In this document: positions 1 to 7,955 of the stretch, piece after piece
How the letters are laid out: each line of letters begins with the position of its first letter
How positions within the stretch are numbered: position 1 is the stretch's first letter
Assembly: GCA_045614225.1 (NCBI GenBank)
Contig: JAZLCO010000110.1
Location: 1-29,450 of the forward strand
Source of the DNA: UBA9715 sp045614225
GTDB lineage: Bacteria; Actinomycetota; Coriobacteriia; Coriobacteriales; Eggerthellaceae
Direction of reading: 5' to 3'
DNA: 29,450 nucleotides
Notes under the pieces: generated by a model
The model's input: the letters and a program-made list of their open reading frames with translations, nothing else
Told to the model about the DNA's origin: nothing
The model's database searches: none
Program-made: the position numbers and the translations under genes

Positions 1-1230
1 CATGAGCAGATTCGCATCAGCAACGGCGAACAGCTCGTCAATGCTCGTGGGCGAAAGCGCAAAGGCGGCAACGCAATCAATCGAGCAACGGCGCTCAAGT
101 TCGCCGAGGCCACGGATACCGCCGATGAAATCGATACGCGGTGAACGACGTGGGTCAACGATGCCCAACACGGGCGCAAACAGCTGGCGTTGCAGCATCT
201 GGACTTCGAGGCCTTCGCGCGGGTCGTCAGGAATCTGGTCTGCCGGGATGTGGCAACGATACCAATGGTCGTCGATGAAGACGCAGAACTCACCGAGCGT
301 GCGTGGCTTAACAAGCTCTTCGGCGGCAATGGGGTCGTTGGCGTTCAAGATGGAGAACGGTTCGCAGCCAAATTCGGGAGCGATGATTTCCTCGACCTCG
401 AAGCGCGAACGCAATTCGGCCATGAACTCGTCGATTGACAAACCGTTGAGATCCTTCACGACGCGCTCGTACGGCCAAATCTTCAATTCGGTGTCGGCGA
501 ACAACACCGCGAGGAAATAATCGGACTCCTCGGGGTGCCCCTGCGGACCGCGTGCGATTCGACGCGCCTTCGCCACTTCGGAAGCGGCTGCAATGCGGTG
601 ATGGCCGTCTGCAATGTAAACACGACCCAATGCGTCAAAACGCTCGACAACAGCGTCGACGTCTTCGTCGTTGATCATGAATCCGCGATGCCTCACACCG
701 TCATCGGCAGTGAAGTCGAAAATCGGCTCCGAAGACTTGGCACGGTCGTATATGCCGGCAAGTTCCTCGTCGTAATGGTAGGCCAGGAAGATGGGCCCGG
801 TCTGGGCACTGCATCCACGAATGTGGTTGATGCGGTCAACTTCCTTGTCGACGCGGGTGGACTCGTGCTCTTTCACGACGCCGTTGAGGTAGTCGTCGAT
901 GGACACGCAGCCCACCAGACCGTTTTGGACGCGGCCATCCATCGTGAGTTCGTAGAGATAGAAATGCGCACCTTCGTCAACGCTCATGGCGCCGAATGTC
1001 TCATGCGCGTCGAGAAGCGCCCCCGCCTTGTGATAGACGTTGAGGTCAAATGGATCCATACCGCGAGGGAAGTTCACTGCCGGCTCGTCGATGGCCAGAA
1101 ACGACAGTTTGTTGTTGGCGACGATCGTGCGGGCTTCGGCTGTGCTCTGCACGTCGTAGGGGAGCGCGGCAATCGTGCCTGCGAGTTCGGTTGTAGGACG
1201 CAGTGCTTTGAAGGGTCTAATGGTGGTCAT
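1..1230 (-). CDS. DUF1015 (COG4198) family protein, 3' end cut by window edge
   Basis: The frame is open from an ATG at 1230 down to position 1, giving 410 codons without a stop; proteins of this family are usually about 410-420 residues, so only a few C-terminal residues are missing. The translation begins MTTIRPFKALRPTTELAG and contains the family's N-terminal proline-rich segment with LPYDV, and a conserved ADGHHR motif near residue 210. A GGAG ribosome binding site lies about 8 nt before the ATG. The biochemical role of the family is not established; it is a soluble protein widespread in anaerobes, and a SerC-linked or kinase-like role is sometimes suggested by annotation but nothing here proves it. 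It is divergent from nhaA across a 239-nt gap with no clear neighbour link. Confidence 0.85.
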   Translation of the reverse strand, partial: MTTIRPFKALRPTTELAGTIAALPYDVQSTAEARTIVANNKLSFLAIDEPAVNFPRGMDPFDLNVYHKAGALLDAHETFGAMSVDEGAHFYLYELTMDGRVQNGLVGCVSIDDYLNGVVKEHESTRVDKEVDRINHIRGCSAQTGPIFLAYHYDEELAGIYDRAKSSEPIFDFTADDGVRHRGFMINDEDVDAVVERFDALGRVYIADGHHRIAAASEVAKARRIARGPQGHPEESDYFLAVLFADTELKIWPYERVVKDLNGLSIDEFMAELRSRFEVEEIIAPEFGCEPFSILNANDPIAAEELVKPRTLGEFCVFIDDHWYRCHIPADQIPDDPREGLEVQMLQRQLFAPVLGIVDPRRSPRIDFIGGIRGLGELERRCSIDCVAAFALSPTSIDELFAVADANLLM

Positions 1231-1469
1231 GGTTCAACTCCATTCGATATAAGTCAAATTAGTCGTCTTTTTGCCAACTGCCTTGAGAAACGTTTGCCGT
1301 AAATACTAACGCCAGTGAGCCGATTGTCGGCGCCTTTGCTTTCTGATTTAACGAAGAAATGAGATAATGCACATCATTGGATCGAAGTACAGGTGCGGGC
1401 GTTCGTGGTCGTGGTACCGAGGGTTTCGTGGCTCGTTGAGTTTCGCATCTACTCGAGGGGGATTGAGCC

Positions 1470-3116
1470 ATGGCAGCCGAGAACAAGCCTGATGAAGTCG
1501 TCGTCGACGAAACAGAGGTTGACGAGGAAGAACTCAAAGCTCGAATTCGCGAAGATGCAGCGCAGGTCTATAACGAAGAGACGCGCCAGCATCAGCTTCG
1601 ATTCAGCAAGCTCATTCAGCTGGGCTATTCATCAACAAAAGCTGCGGCGCTCATGCTTGCAGCCGCCATTATCGCGCTGATCATTGCGAACACGGGGCTG
1701 TACGAGCCGTTCCTCGAGATCATAGAGACCGAAGTTGGTTTCATTTTCGGCGAACATCATGCCGCCATGTCGATTGCCGAGGTCATTAACGACATCTTCA
1801 TGGCAATCTTCTTCTTGCTCGTTGGCCTCGAGATCAAATACGAGATGACAGCTGGCGAGCTGACGAACATCCGCCAGGCGTTGTTGCCGATCATCGCGGC
1901 ATGCGGCGGCGTGCTCGCTCCCGTTGTGATTTACACGCTTTTCAACCTCGGCAGCCCTGACAGCAGCCACGGTTGGGGCGTCCCGACGGCAACCGACATC
2001 GCGTTCGCCCTGGGCATCCTTGCGCTGCTGGGCAACCGCGTGCCGAACGGTGTGCGCGTGTTCCTCTCGACTCTCGCGGTCGCAGACGACATTATCGCCA
2101 TCATCATCATTGCCGTCTTCTACGGGCAGGCACCTTCACCGTTCTGGCTCGCTTGTGCCGCAGTCGTCATGGTGATCCTCGGTCTCATGAACCGTGCGCA
2201 CATTTACGCGATTCCGCCATACCTGCTCGTCGGTGTCGTGCTGTGGTATTGCGTGTTCATGTCGGGCGTCCACTCGACAATCGCCGGCGTGCTTCTCGCG
2301 TTCACCATTCCGACCGGTTCGCGCGTCAACCTGCGTTCGTTCGTGAGCTGGTCTGGCCAAGCAGTGAAGAAGGTTACAGACGCCTATCAGCCCGAGCTGC
2401 CCGTCTCGTCTCAGGGCGGCTATCTCGAGGCTGTCAGCCATTTCGCGCGCATCGCCCGTCAGACGGTGCCGCCGGCCACTCGTCTCGAGCGCAAGCTGTA
2501 CCCGTGGGTCTACTTCGGCATCCTTCCGCTGTTTGCACTTACGAACGCCGACGTCTCGTTCCTTGGCGGCGATTTGGGCGCCATGATCACGAGTCCCGTG
2601 TTCTTCGGTGTGTTCTTCGGTCTGCTCGCCGGCAAGCCCATCGGCATCATGCTGTTCAGCTTCATCGTCATCAAGACGAAGCTGGCTTCGCTGCCCGAGA
2701 ACGTCAACTGGTTCCATATGTTGGGTTCGGCCATTTTGGGCGGCGTTGGTTTCACGATGGCCATCTTCGTTGCCAACCTCGCGTTCCCAGCTCATCCTGA
2801 GCTGATCGTCAACGCAAAGGTCGCTATTCTTTCGGCATCAACGCTCGCAGGTGTCATAGGTTTCATGTTCCTGTTCCTGCAGGCCAAGGCTGCACATGCC
2901 AAGGGCGTTGCATACATCACCACGTCGAGCGAGGACGTCCGCCAGACTGCCGGTGTCGAAGCCGTGCGCCAGTCGAGCGAGCTCCTTGAATCGATCGACA
3001 GCCCGCTGGTTCACAGCGAGGTAGAAGCTGCCAAGGACGCGAGCAGCCATGGTCGCGCCGAGGTGGTCGTCGAGCTCGGCGACGACAACGCCAGATCGGA
3101 TGATGCGGAGGCGTAA
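1470..3116 (+). CDS. nhaA: NhaA-family Na+/H+ antiporter
   Basis: An inner-membrane sodium/proton exchanger that controls internal pH and Na+. The 548-residue product has the NhaA core with about a dozen hydrophobic segments. The TDIAFALG motif places an Asp at residue 176 and LAVADD places the paired Asp at 206-207; these match the ion-binding Asp133, Asp163 and Asp164 of E. coli NhaA with a constant offset of 43 residues. The protein is longer than the roughly 390-residue E. coli enzyme: an acidic N-terminal tail of about 50 residues and a hydrophilic, acidic C-terminal tail of about 60 residues flank the core. The ATG follows a GAGGGGG sequence. The next gene starts only 10 nt after the stop, so the two are probably cotranscribed. 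Confidence 0.95.
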   Translation: MAAENKPDEVVVDETEVDEEELKARIREDAAQVYNEETRQHQLRFSKLIQLGYSSTKAAALMLAAAIIALIIANTGLYEPFLEIIETEVGFIFGEHHAAMSIAEVINDIFMAIFFLLVGLEIKYEMTAGELTNIRQALLPIIAACGGVLAPVVIYTLFNLGSPDSSHGWGVPTATDIAFALGILALLGNRVPNGVRVFLSTLAVADDIIAIIIIAVFYGQAPSPFWLACAAVVMVILGLMNRAHIYAIPPYLLVGVVLWYCVFMSGVHSTIAGVLLAFTIPTGSRVNLRSFVSWSGQAVKKVTDAYQPELPVSSQGGYLEAVSHFARIARQTVPPATRLERKLYPWVYFGILPLFALTNADVSFLGGDLGAMITSPVFFGVFFGLLAGKPIGIMLFSFIVIKTKLASLPENVNWFHMLGSAILGGVGFTMAIFVANLAFPAHPELIVNAKVAILSASTLAGVIGFMFLFLQAKAAHAKGVAYITTSSEDVRQTAGVEAVRQSSELLESIDSPLVHSEVEAAKDASSHGRAEVVVELGDDNARSDDAEA

Positions 3117-3125
3117 AGGAGCGAG

Positions 3126-4460
3126 ATGAAGTCGAGATACGTTGTTGAGGTAAGAGACCAATCAGGGTGCTATCTGCTTTACAACACGGCGAACGGTGCT
3201 TTCGTCGAGCTTGAAGAAGAGGCGTTCGATTCATGGTCGCAAGACACCTGCTCGGGCGAACTCGAAAGCACGCTCACCCAGTTGGGGTTCCTCACCAACC
3301 TCTCACCTGAAGAAGAGCTCGACCGCCAACGTCGTCTTTTCGATGCAGAACGCTCGGACACGAAGCGCCTGGCGTTCAGCTTCATTCCCACCTACGTGTG
3401 CAATTTCCGGTGCCCGTATTGCTACGAGCAAGGTCACAATGGCATCAAAGGCAAGATGGACGATCGCGTTATGGATGCGATCATGTTGTTCGTCCAATTC
3501 AAGTACGAACAAGATGCATTCGAGCGTCTGGAAGTTCAATGGTACGGCGGCGATCCGTCGCTCGCTCTCGATGAGGTGGCCGCGCTTTCCGAAAAGCTCA
3601 TCGCATGGGCAGACGAACATGGTGTCGGTTACGATGCGATGATGCTGACGAACGCGAACGTCATCGGTGAGGCCGAAGCCCAGCTCATTGCCGACTGCCG
3701 GGTCTCGTCGGTGTTCTTGACCATCGATGGCCCTGAAGAGATTCACAACAAACGTCGTGTCGCAGCGAATGGCTCCAACTCGTACGAGCGCACGATAGAG
3801 GCGGCGCGCCTGTTCGCTTCCCACGGCATGAGCCTCATGGCGAACATGAACACCGACAAGGTCAATATCGTCCATTACAACGACTTGCGTGAGAAGCTGC
3901 TCACCGAAGAGGGCATCATGCTCACGACGGGCAAGCTGAACGATTATGGGCACTTCTTCGGCGAAGCCCCGTTCTGCAAACCCGAGTTCGACCTCTTCAC
4001 GCACGAAGACTATTTCCGCGCACAGTTCGATGAGTTCGCCAAACGCGACCATCAACCTTCCGAGTTGCGTGAGATGTGGCGGCCAATCAACCGTTTCTGC
4101 AATGGGCAGAGCGACAGCTACTTCATCGTCGATGTGCTCGGTGACGTTTATGCATGTGATGGCTGGGTGGGGGATAAGAGCTACGTGAAGTTCAACCTGT
4201 TCGACGACGAGTCGACGTGGAAGCTGCACGAGATCACGTTCGACGCCACGCGCAATGCGAAATGCCAGGAGTGCGAGCTGCTGCCCGTGTGCCAGGGCAA
4301 CTGCATCTGGGAGCGTACTTGTTGCGGTATGCCGTGCCATCCCTTCAAGACGATGGGAAAAGACTATCTGCGCATTTACCGGCAGTGCTTCGGCGACGTC
4401 GAACTTGGGGAAAACGGTGTGACCGTGCTTGCCGAGCCGTTTGAGTCTGCTTCCGCTTGA
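3126..4460 (+). CDS. Radical SAM/SPASM enzyme, probable peptide or protein maturase
   Basis: A 444-residue radical SAM enzyme. The SAM-binding 4Fe-4S motif C-x3-C-x2-C is at Cys92, Cys96 and Cys99 (context YVCNFRCPYCYEQ). The C-terminal third carries many Cys (CDGW; then CQEC, VCQGNC, TCCGMPC), which is the SPASM arrangement for auxiliary Fe-S clusters seen in peptide maturases and in sulfatase-maturating enzymes. The N-terminal 60 residues (start MKSRYVVEVRDQSGCYLLYN) resemble the leading domain of peptide-modifying SPASM enzymes. An AAGGAG ribosome binding site precedes the ATG. It sits directly behind nhaA, and I see no small Cys-rich or leader-like precursor gene near it, and no sulfatase, so its substrate is unknown. 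The radical SAM and SPASM assignment is firm; the maturase role is inferred. Confidence 0.9.
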   Translation: MKSRYVVEVRDQSGCYLLYNTANGAFVELEEEAFDSWSQDTCSGELESTLTQLGFLTNLSPEEELDRQRRLFDAERSDTKRLAFSFIPTYVCNFRCPYCYEQGHNGIKGKMDDRVMDAIMLFVQFKYEQDAFERLEVQWYGGDPSLALDEVAALSEKLIAWADEHGVGYDAMMLTNANVIGEAEAQLIADCRVSSVFLTIDGPEEIHNKRRVAANGSNSYERTIEAARLFASHGMSLMANMNTDKVNIVHYNDLREKLLTEEGIMLTTGKLNDYGHFFGEAPFCKPEFDLFTHEDYFRAQFDEFAKRDHQPSELREMWRPINRFCNGQSDSYFIVDVLGDVYACDGWVGDKSYVKFNLFDDESTWKLHEITFDATRNAKCQECELLPVCQGNCIWERTCCGMPCHPFKTMGKDYLRIYRQCFGDVELGENGVTVLAEPFESASA

Positions 4461-4507
4461 CCAGCTGAAGCAGTTCGGTAGTTTCGGTAGAAAGCTTCAT
4501 TTCGGAA

Positions 4508-4513
4508 TATAAT
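4508..4513 (+). promoter_or_regulatory. Candidate -10 box before the MobA/cysteine desulfurase gene
   Basis: A perfect TATAAT lies about 70 nt before the ATG at 4581. No good -35 hexamer is found at 16-18 nt upstream, so this is a weak or regulated promoter, or chance. Confidence 0.3.
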
Positions 4514-4580
4514 CTCATGCGTCAACAACGCGATGCGTATAGTCGCACTTGCTTTCAATCGCAACAAAGGGGAGGAACGT

Positions 4581-6833
4581 ATGTCCCGAGCAGACCATCA
4601 ACCGCAAATCGGCCGCGTAGAAAGGCCTTGGCGGGAAATAGGCGAGTACAACCGTGTTTGCGGACGTACGGTTGGCATCGTGCTGGCACTCGAGGATTCG
4701 ACGACGCCGCTCGTCGTGCAATTCGACGACCCCGATGAGAAACCTGTCGTTTGTGCGCCGGAACAGGGTGAGGCGCCAGTGCCTCGACCTGTGCAGCGGT
4801 TCGAAGGCAAGGCGGCTGTCAACATCGTGCTCGAGGCATGTCAGAAAGCCCAGATGACCGAAGTCTTCGTCGTTGCCGACCAGAAGATAGCAGACGCAGT
4901 GTCGCAGGCTGTCTACAGCACCAAGCATGTGAACCGGGGTTCCGACTACCAGGTGCTGTCCATCGACAAGCGCGTTCTGCTCGACCAGACGCGCAAGGCT
5001 GCGAACTTCAAGATATTCGACGTGCCTTTCGGTGTGCTTGAGCTCGCTCGCGGCCTCGCAGGTACGGTGCCCGCCGGTTACGACAACGTCGTGATTGTGT
5101 CCGCCGACAACGTCCGCGTGACGGCGGATCACATCTACGAGGTATGTCTCGATGCGTTCGAGCATCCCGAGGTGGACGTCGTTGCATCCTGGGTACAGTG
5201 GCTACGCCGACCGCCGTACGTGTTCTCGCGCGAGTTCCTCGAGGGTCTTGAGGAACGTGGTCTCACGTCGCCTGGAGCAAATGGGCGCGATCGAGATGTG
5301 CCGCGCATTGCTGTGCGCGACCATGTTTTCGGTGAAGAGAAACTCGCTGCAAGTCCGGTTTCGAACAGAATTGTCGAGGCGTTCGAGGCGGGGTGCACCA
5401 TCACGGCGCTTGAGGCCGTCCAGCTTGCCAAGCAGGCAATCGCGCATCCCGACGAGCCACTGTTCTCGCCGAACCAGCCGAAGTCTCTCATGGGCCCCAT
5501 GGAGCCGAAACCGCTCGATGGTCCTGACAAGATGCTCGTCGACATCGCAAAGGACGTGCTCGAATGGCGCGCTGCTTACAACGCTCAAGAAGATATTGCC
5601 TGGGCGGATGCGTTTGCTCGCCGCTGTAGGCTCGACTTCCCGCTTTTGAACGACTGTGCGCATGGTGGCAAGCTCGCTTACATGGACACTGCAGCCACAT
5701 CGCAGCGCGTCGACGTGGCATTGCAAGCCCAGCACGATTTCGACGTTCACGAGAACGCGAACGTTTACCGTGGCGGCTATGAGCTTTCAGCGCAGTCGAC
5801 GTTCACATTCAACGACGCGCGTGCGAAGCTCGAGCAGTTCATTGGAGCCGAGCGCCGCCAGGTCGTTTACACCGCTAATACCACAGGTGCGATAAACCTG
5901 GTTGCGCAGGCGTGGGGCGAATGGAACATCGAGTCTGGCGATCGCATTGTTTTGTCGATCGCAGATCACCATTCGGCTATGCTGCCGTTCATCATGCTCG
6001 CGCAACGCAAGGGCGCGCATATCGACTACATCCCGTACGGCCCAGATGGCCGCATCAACCAGAAGGCTTACGCTGATGCGCTTTCGAAGCATCCGAAGCT
6101 CGTGTGCATTGTGCAGGTCGGCAATGTGTTCGGCATTGAGGCGCCCGTGAAAGACATGGCTGCTGCCGCGCATGAAGTTGGCGCGCGTGTGCTTGTCGAC
6201 GCAGCACAGTCATTCGCTCATTCGAAGATCGACGTCAAGGACCTCGGAGCCGACTGGGTGGCGATTTCCGCACACAAGGCGTACGGTCCGATGGGCATAG
6301 GTGCATTGTGGATCGCCCCTGAGGCGTTCGATGAGATGGACCCGCTTTGCGGGGGAGGCGGCAGCGTTTCCCATGTCGGTGTCGATTCGTATTACCTGCG
6401 TCCGAAAACCATCCAGTACGAGGTGGGTACTCCGCCCGTCTCGCAGGCGGTCGGCTGGGCTGCGGCCATCGGCTATCTCGAATCGCTGGGGATGGATGAC
6501 GTCGCTCGTCACGATGCCGTGCTCACTCGCTACCTGGTTGAGGGTTTGCGCCGCATCGATGGCCTCGACATCATGGGCGACCATTCCGCGCCCGATGGCC
6601 AGAATGGGCTTGTGTCCTTTACGCTACGCAGCCTCGTCCCGGCGAGCCTCGCAGCATTTGCAGGTAAGCTTGGCGTTGCCATGCGCTCAGGCGGCCATTG
6701 CGCCTTGCCGCTGCATGCAAGCATGGGTCTCATCGGAACCGGCCGTTTGAGTCTCGGCGTCTACACGACGCTCGACGACATCGACGCTGCGCTTGTGGCT
6801 ATCGAAGCGTGCCGGTACGTTTACGAGATGTAG
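4581..6833 (+). CDS. Fusion: degenerate MobA-like nucleotidyltransferase + SufS-type cysteine desulfurase
   Basis: A 750-residue two-domain protein. Residues about 30-330 follow the MobA/MocA-type nucleotidyltransferase pattern (GIVLALED; EGKAAVNIVLEACQKA; VVIVSADNVRVTADHI; PPYVFSREFLEGL), but the glycine-rich GG-x-S-x-RMG nucleotide loop is absent and the usual metal-binding Asp region reads SADN. Residues about 358-750 form a class V PLP desulfurase: AADHH-type segment near 461-465, Asp540 in LVDAAQ, PLP Lys566 in SAHKAYGPMG, and catalytic Cys707 in RSGGHCALPL, as in SufS/CsdA. It would release sulfur from cysteine as a persulfide; the fusion suggests delivery of sulfur (or selenium) to a molybdenum-type cofactor, which is inference. 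ATG 4581 is chosen over an in-frame start at 4533 because AAGGGGAGG lies just before it. Confidence 0.88.
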   Translation: MSRADHQPQIGRVERPWREIGEYNRVCGRTVGIVLALEDSTTPLVVQFDDPDEKPVVCAPEQGEAPVPRPVQRFEGKAAVNIVLEACQKAQMTEVFVVADQKIADAVSQAVYSTKHVNRGSDYQVLSIDKRVLLDQTRKAANFKIFDVPFGVLELARGLAGTVPAGYDNVVIVSADNVRVTADHIYEVCLDAFEHPEVDVVASWVQWLRRPPYVFSREFLEGLEERGLTSPGANGRDRDVPRIAVRDHVFGEEKLAASPVSNRIVEAFEAGCTITALEAVQLAKQAIAHPDEPLFSPNQPKSLMGPMEPKPLDGPDKMLVDIAKDVLEWRAAYNAQEDIAWADAFARRCRLDFPLLNDCAHGGKLAYMDTAATSQRVDVALQAQHDFDVHENANVYRGGYELSAQSTFTFNDARAKLEQFIGAERRQVVYTANTTGAINLVAQAWGEWNIESGDRIVLSIADHHSAMLPFIMLAQRKGAHIDYIPYGPDGRINQKAYADALSKHPKLVCIVQVGNVFGIEAPVKDMAAAAHEVGARVLVDAAQSFAHSKIDVKDLGADWVAISAHKAYGPMGIGALWIAPEAFDEMDPLCGGGGSVSHVGVDSYYLRPKTIQYEVGTPPVSQAVGWAAAIGYLESLGMDDVARHDAVLTRYLVEGLRRIDGLDIMGDHSAPDGQNGLVSFTLRSLVPASLAAFAGKLGVAMRSGGHCALPLHASMGLIGTGRLSLGVYTTLDDIDAALVAIEACRYVYEM

Positions 6834-6843
6834 GCTTGCCGCC

Positions 6844-6923
6844 GAATGGCACAGAACTCCCAGGGAACGGTGTGCCACTTGATTCAAAATGGCACACCGT
6901 TCCCAGGGAACTCTGTGCCATTC
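6844..6923. repeat. Nested inverted repeat, two 34-bp arms around a 12-nt loop
   Basis: Left arm 6844-6877 and right arm 6890-6923 are inverted copies matching at 31 of 34 positions, with 12 nt between. Each arm is itself an imperfect 31-bp palindrome centred on TCCCAGGGAAC with outer TGGCACA and TGTGCCA, so the element contains four related half-sites. It lies between the desulfurase stop and the DUF5714 start. It could act as a transcript-end hairpin, but it has no run of T after it and looks more like a dispersed intergenic (REP or MITE-like) element. No second copy is present in this window. Confidence 0.9.
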
Positions 6924-6990
6924 AGAGGGCAACGTGTTTGATAAGACCGTCCTTTTTTATGCGTAGGTTTTTTGAGAAAGAGGATTCGAA

Positions 6991-7755
6991 ATGTCAGCTG
7001 GAAAGGCGAATTGCCTGGTATGTGGCGTACCGCTCGTGTATTGGGAAGAAGCCCAAGAAGTCGAGTGCTGCATCTGCGGCAAGAAGGAGACGGGCCATTC
7101 GATTTGTGAGAGCGGTCACTACATTTGCGATATGTGCCACCGTTCCGAGGGCGTTGCTTACATCATCAGCCTGTGCTCGAAAAGCACATCGACCGATCCG
7201 ATCGAGATCATGAACGAAGCCATGAACGACAAGTCGATCTATCCGAACGGGCCTGAGCATCATACGCTCATCGGGGCTGCGCTCATCACGGCATACGCCA
7301 ATGCTGGCGGTAAGAACACCCAGGGTGAGCCGCTCGACAAGGACGCAGCGCTCGCAGAGCTTAAGAAGCGCAGCCTCCAGGTGCCTGGCGGCACGTGTGG
7401 GTTCTGGGGAACATGTGGTGCAGCGACGAGTGCCGGCCAGGCCATGAGCATCCTCAACGGTTCGACGCCCATGAAGATTGAGCCGTGGGCCCAGTGCCAA
7501 AGGCTCACGTCCATCATTCTGGGTCGGTTGGCGGATATCGGGGGCCCGCGTTGTTGCAAACGCACGGGTTATACTGCGGTGCTCTCCGCCGTGCCCTTTA
7601 TCAACGAGACGCTCGGCTGCTCGATGACGCTGCCCGACGAGGTCATTTGCACATTCTTCCCGCGCAATGCGGAGTGCCGCCGGCAGGATTGCCCGTTCTT
7701 CCCGAATGCCAACGAGGAAGTGAAGAAGGCGTTCCAACCGGGCATGCGGAAATAG
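6991..7755 (+). CDS. DUF5714 family Cys-rich protein
   Basis: A 254-residue soluble protein that fits the DUF5714 family. The first 50 residues hold eight Cys in zinc-ribbon-like pairs (CLVC at 8-11, ECCIC at 26-29, then Cys39, Cys46, Cys49), so a metal-binding head is likely. Further Cys follow in GGTCGFWGTCGAA, GPRCCKRTGY and in the C-terminal AECRRQDCPFFP. The family has no proven reaction that I know of. From general knowledge, such proteins tend to occur near radical SAM and molybdenum-cofactor-related genes, and here it follows the MobA/desulfurase fusion on the same strand, so a joint role in sulfur or cofactor handling is plausible but unproven. GAGG before the ATG supports the start. 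A terminator follows at 7791. Confidence 0.85.
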   Translation: MSAGKANCLVCGVPLVYWEEAQEVECCICGKKETGHSICESGHYICDMCHRSEGVAYIISLCSKSTSTDPIEIMNEAMNDKSIYPNGPEHHTLIGAALITAYANAGGKNTQGEPLDKDAALAELKKRSLQVPGGTCGFWGTCGAATSAGQAMSILNGSTPMKIEPWAQCQRLTSIILGRLADIGGPRCCKRTGYTAVLSAVPFINETLGCSMTLPDEVICTFFPRNAECRRQDCPFFPNANEEVKKAFQPGMRK

Positions 7756-7790
7756 CCTATTTCGTGGGAATCGCCATATCGTTCCAAATG

Positions 7791-7840
7791 GGAAACCGTC
7801 CTCACCCAAAAGGAGGTAGGGCGGTTTCCTTTTTCATTTT
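7791..7840 (+). terminator. Rho-independent terminator after the DUF5714 gene
   Basis: An 11-bp stem (GGAAACCGTCC with GGGCGGTTTCC, one G-T pair) encloses a 17-nt loop and is followed at once by TTTTTCATTTT. It closes the unit that starts at 4581 or 6991. Confidence 0.85.
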
Positions 7841-7877
7841 GTGTTACTGGACATATGCAATGGTTGACGACAGTTAA

Positions 7878-7906
7878 TTGACAAGGTCTAATACTAAGTT
7901 TAAACT
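7878..7906 (+). promoter_or_regulatory. Promoter of the ABC transporter operon
   Basis: A perfect -35 TTGACA (7878-7883) is separated by 17 bp from TAAACT (7901-7906). This gives a leader of about 40 nt to the ATG at 7956. The spacer holds GTCTAATACTAAG, which resembles elements in the arr/aquaporin control region. Confidence 0.6.
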
Positions 7907-7955
7907 TGAAATACCTGATGATAATCCAGGTTGTTTGCGGAAAGGAAGGGAAAAC

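Noticed and set aside
3303..4340. Minus-strand open frame of 345 codons opposite the SPASM gene
   Set aside because: It mirrors the codon pattern of the plus-strand gene, shows no domain pattern, has no ribosome binding site, and the plus-strand product is a clear radical SAM enzyme.
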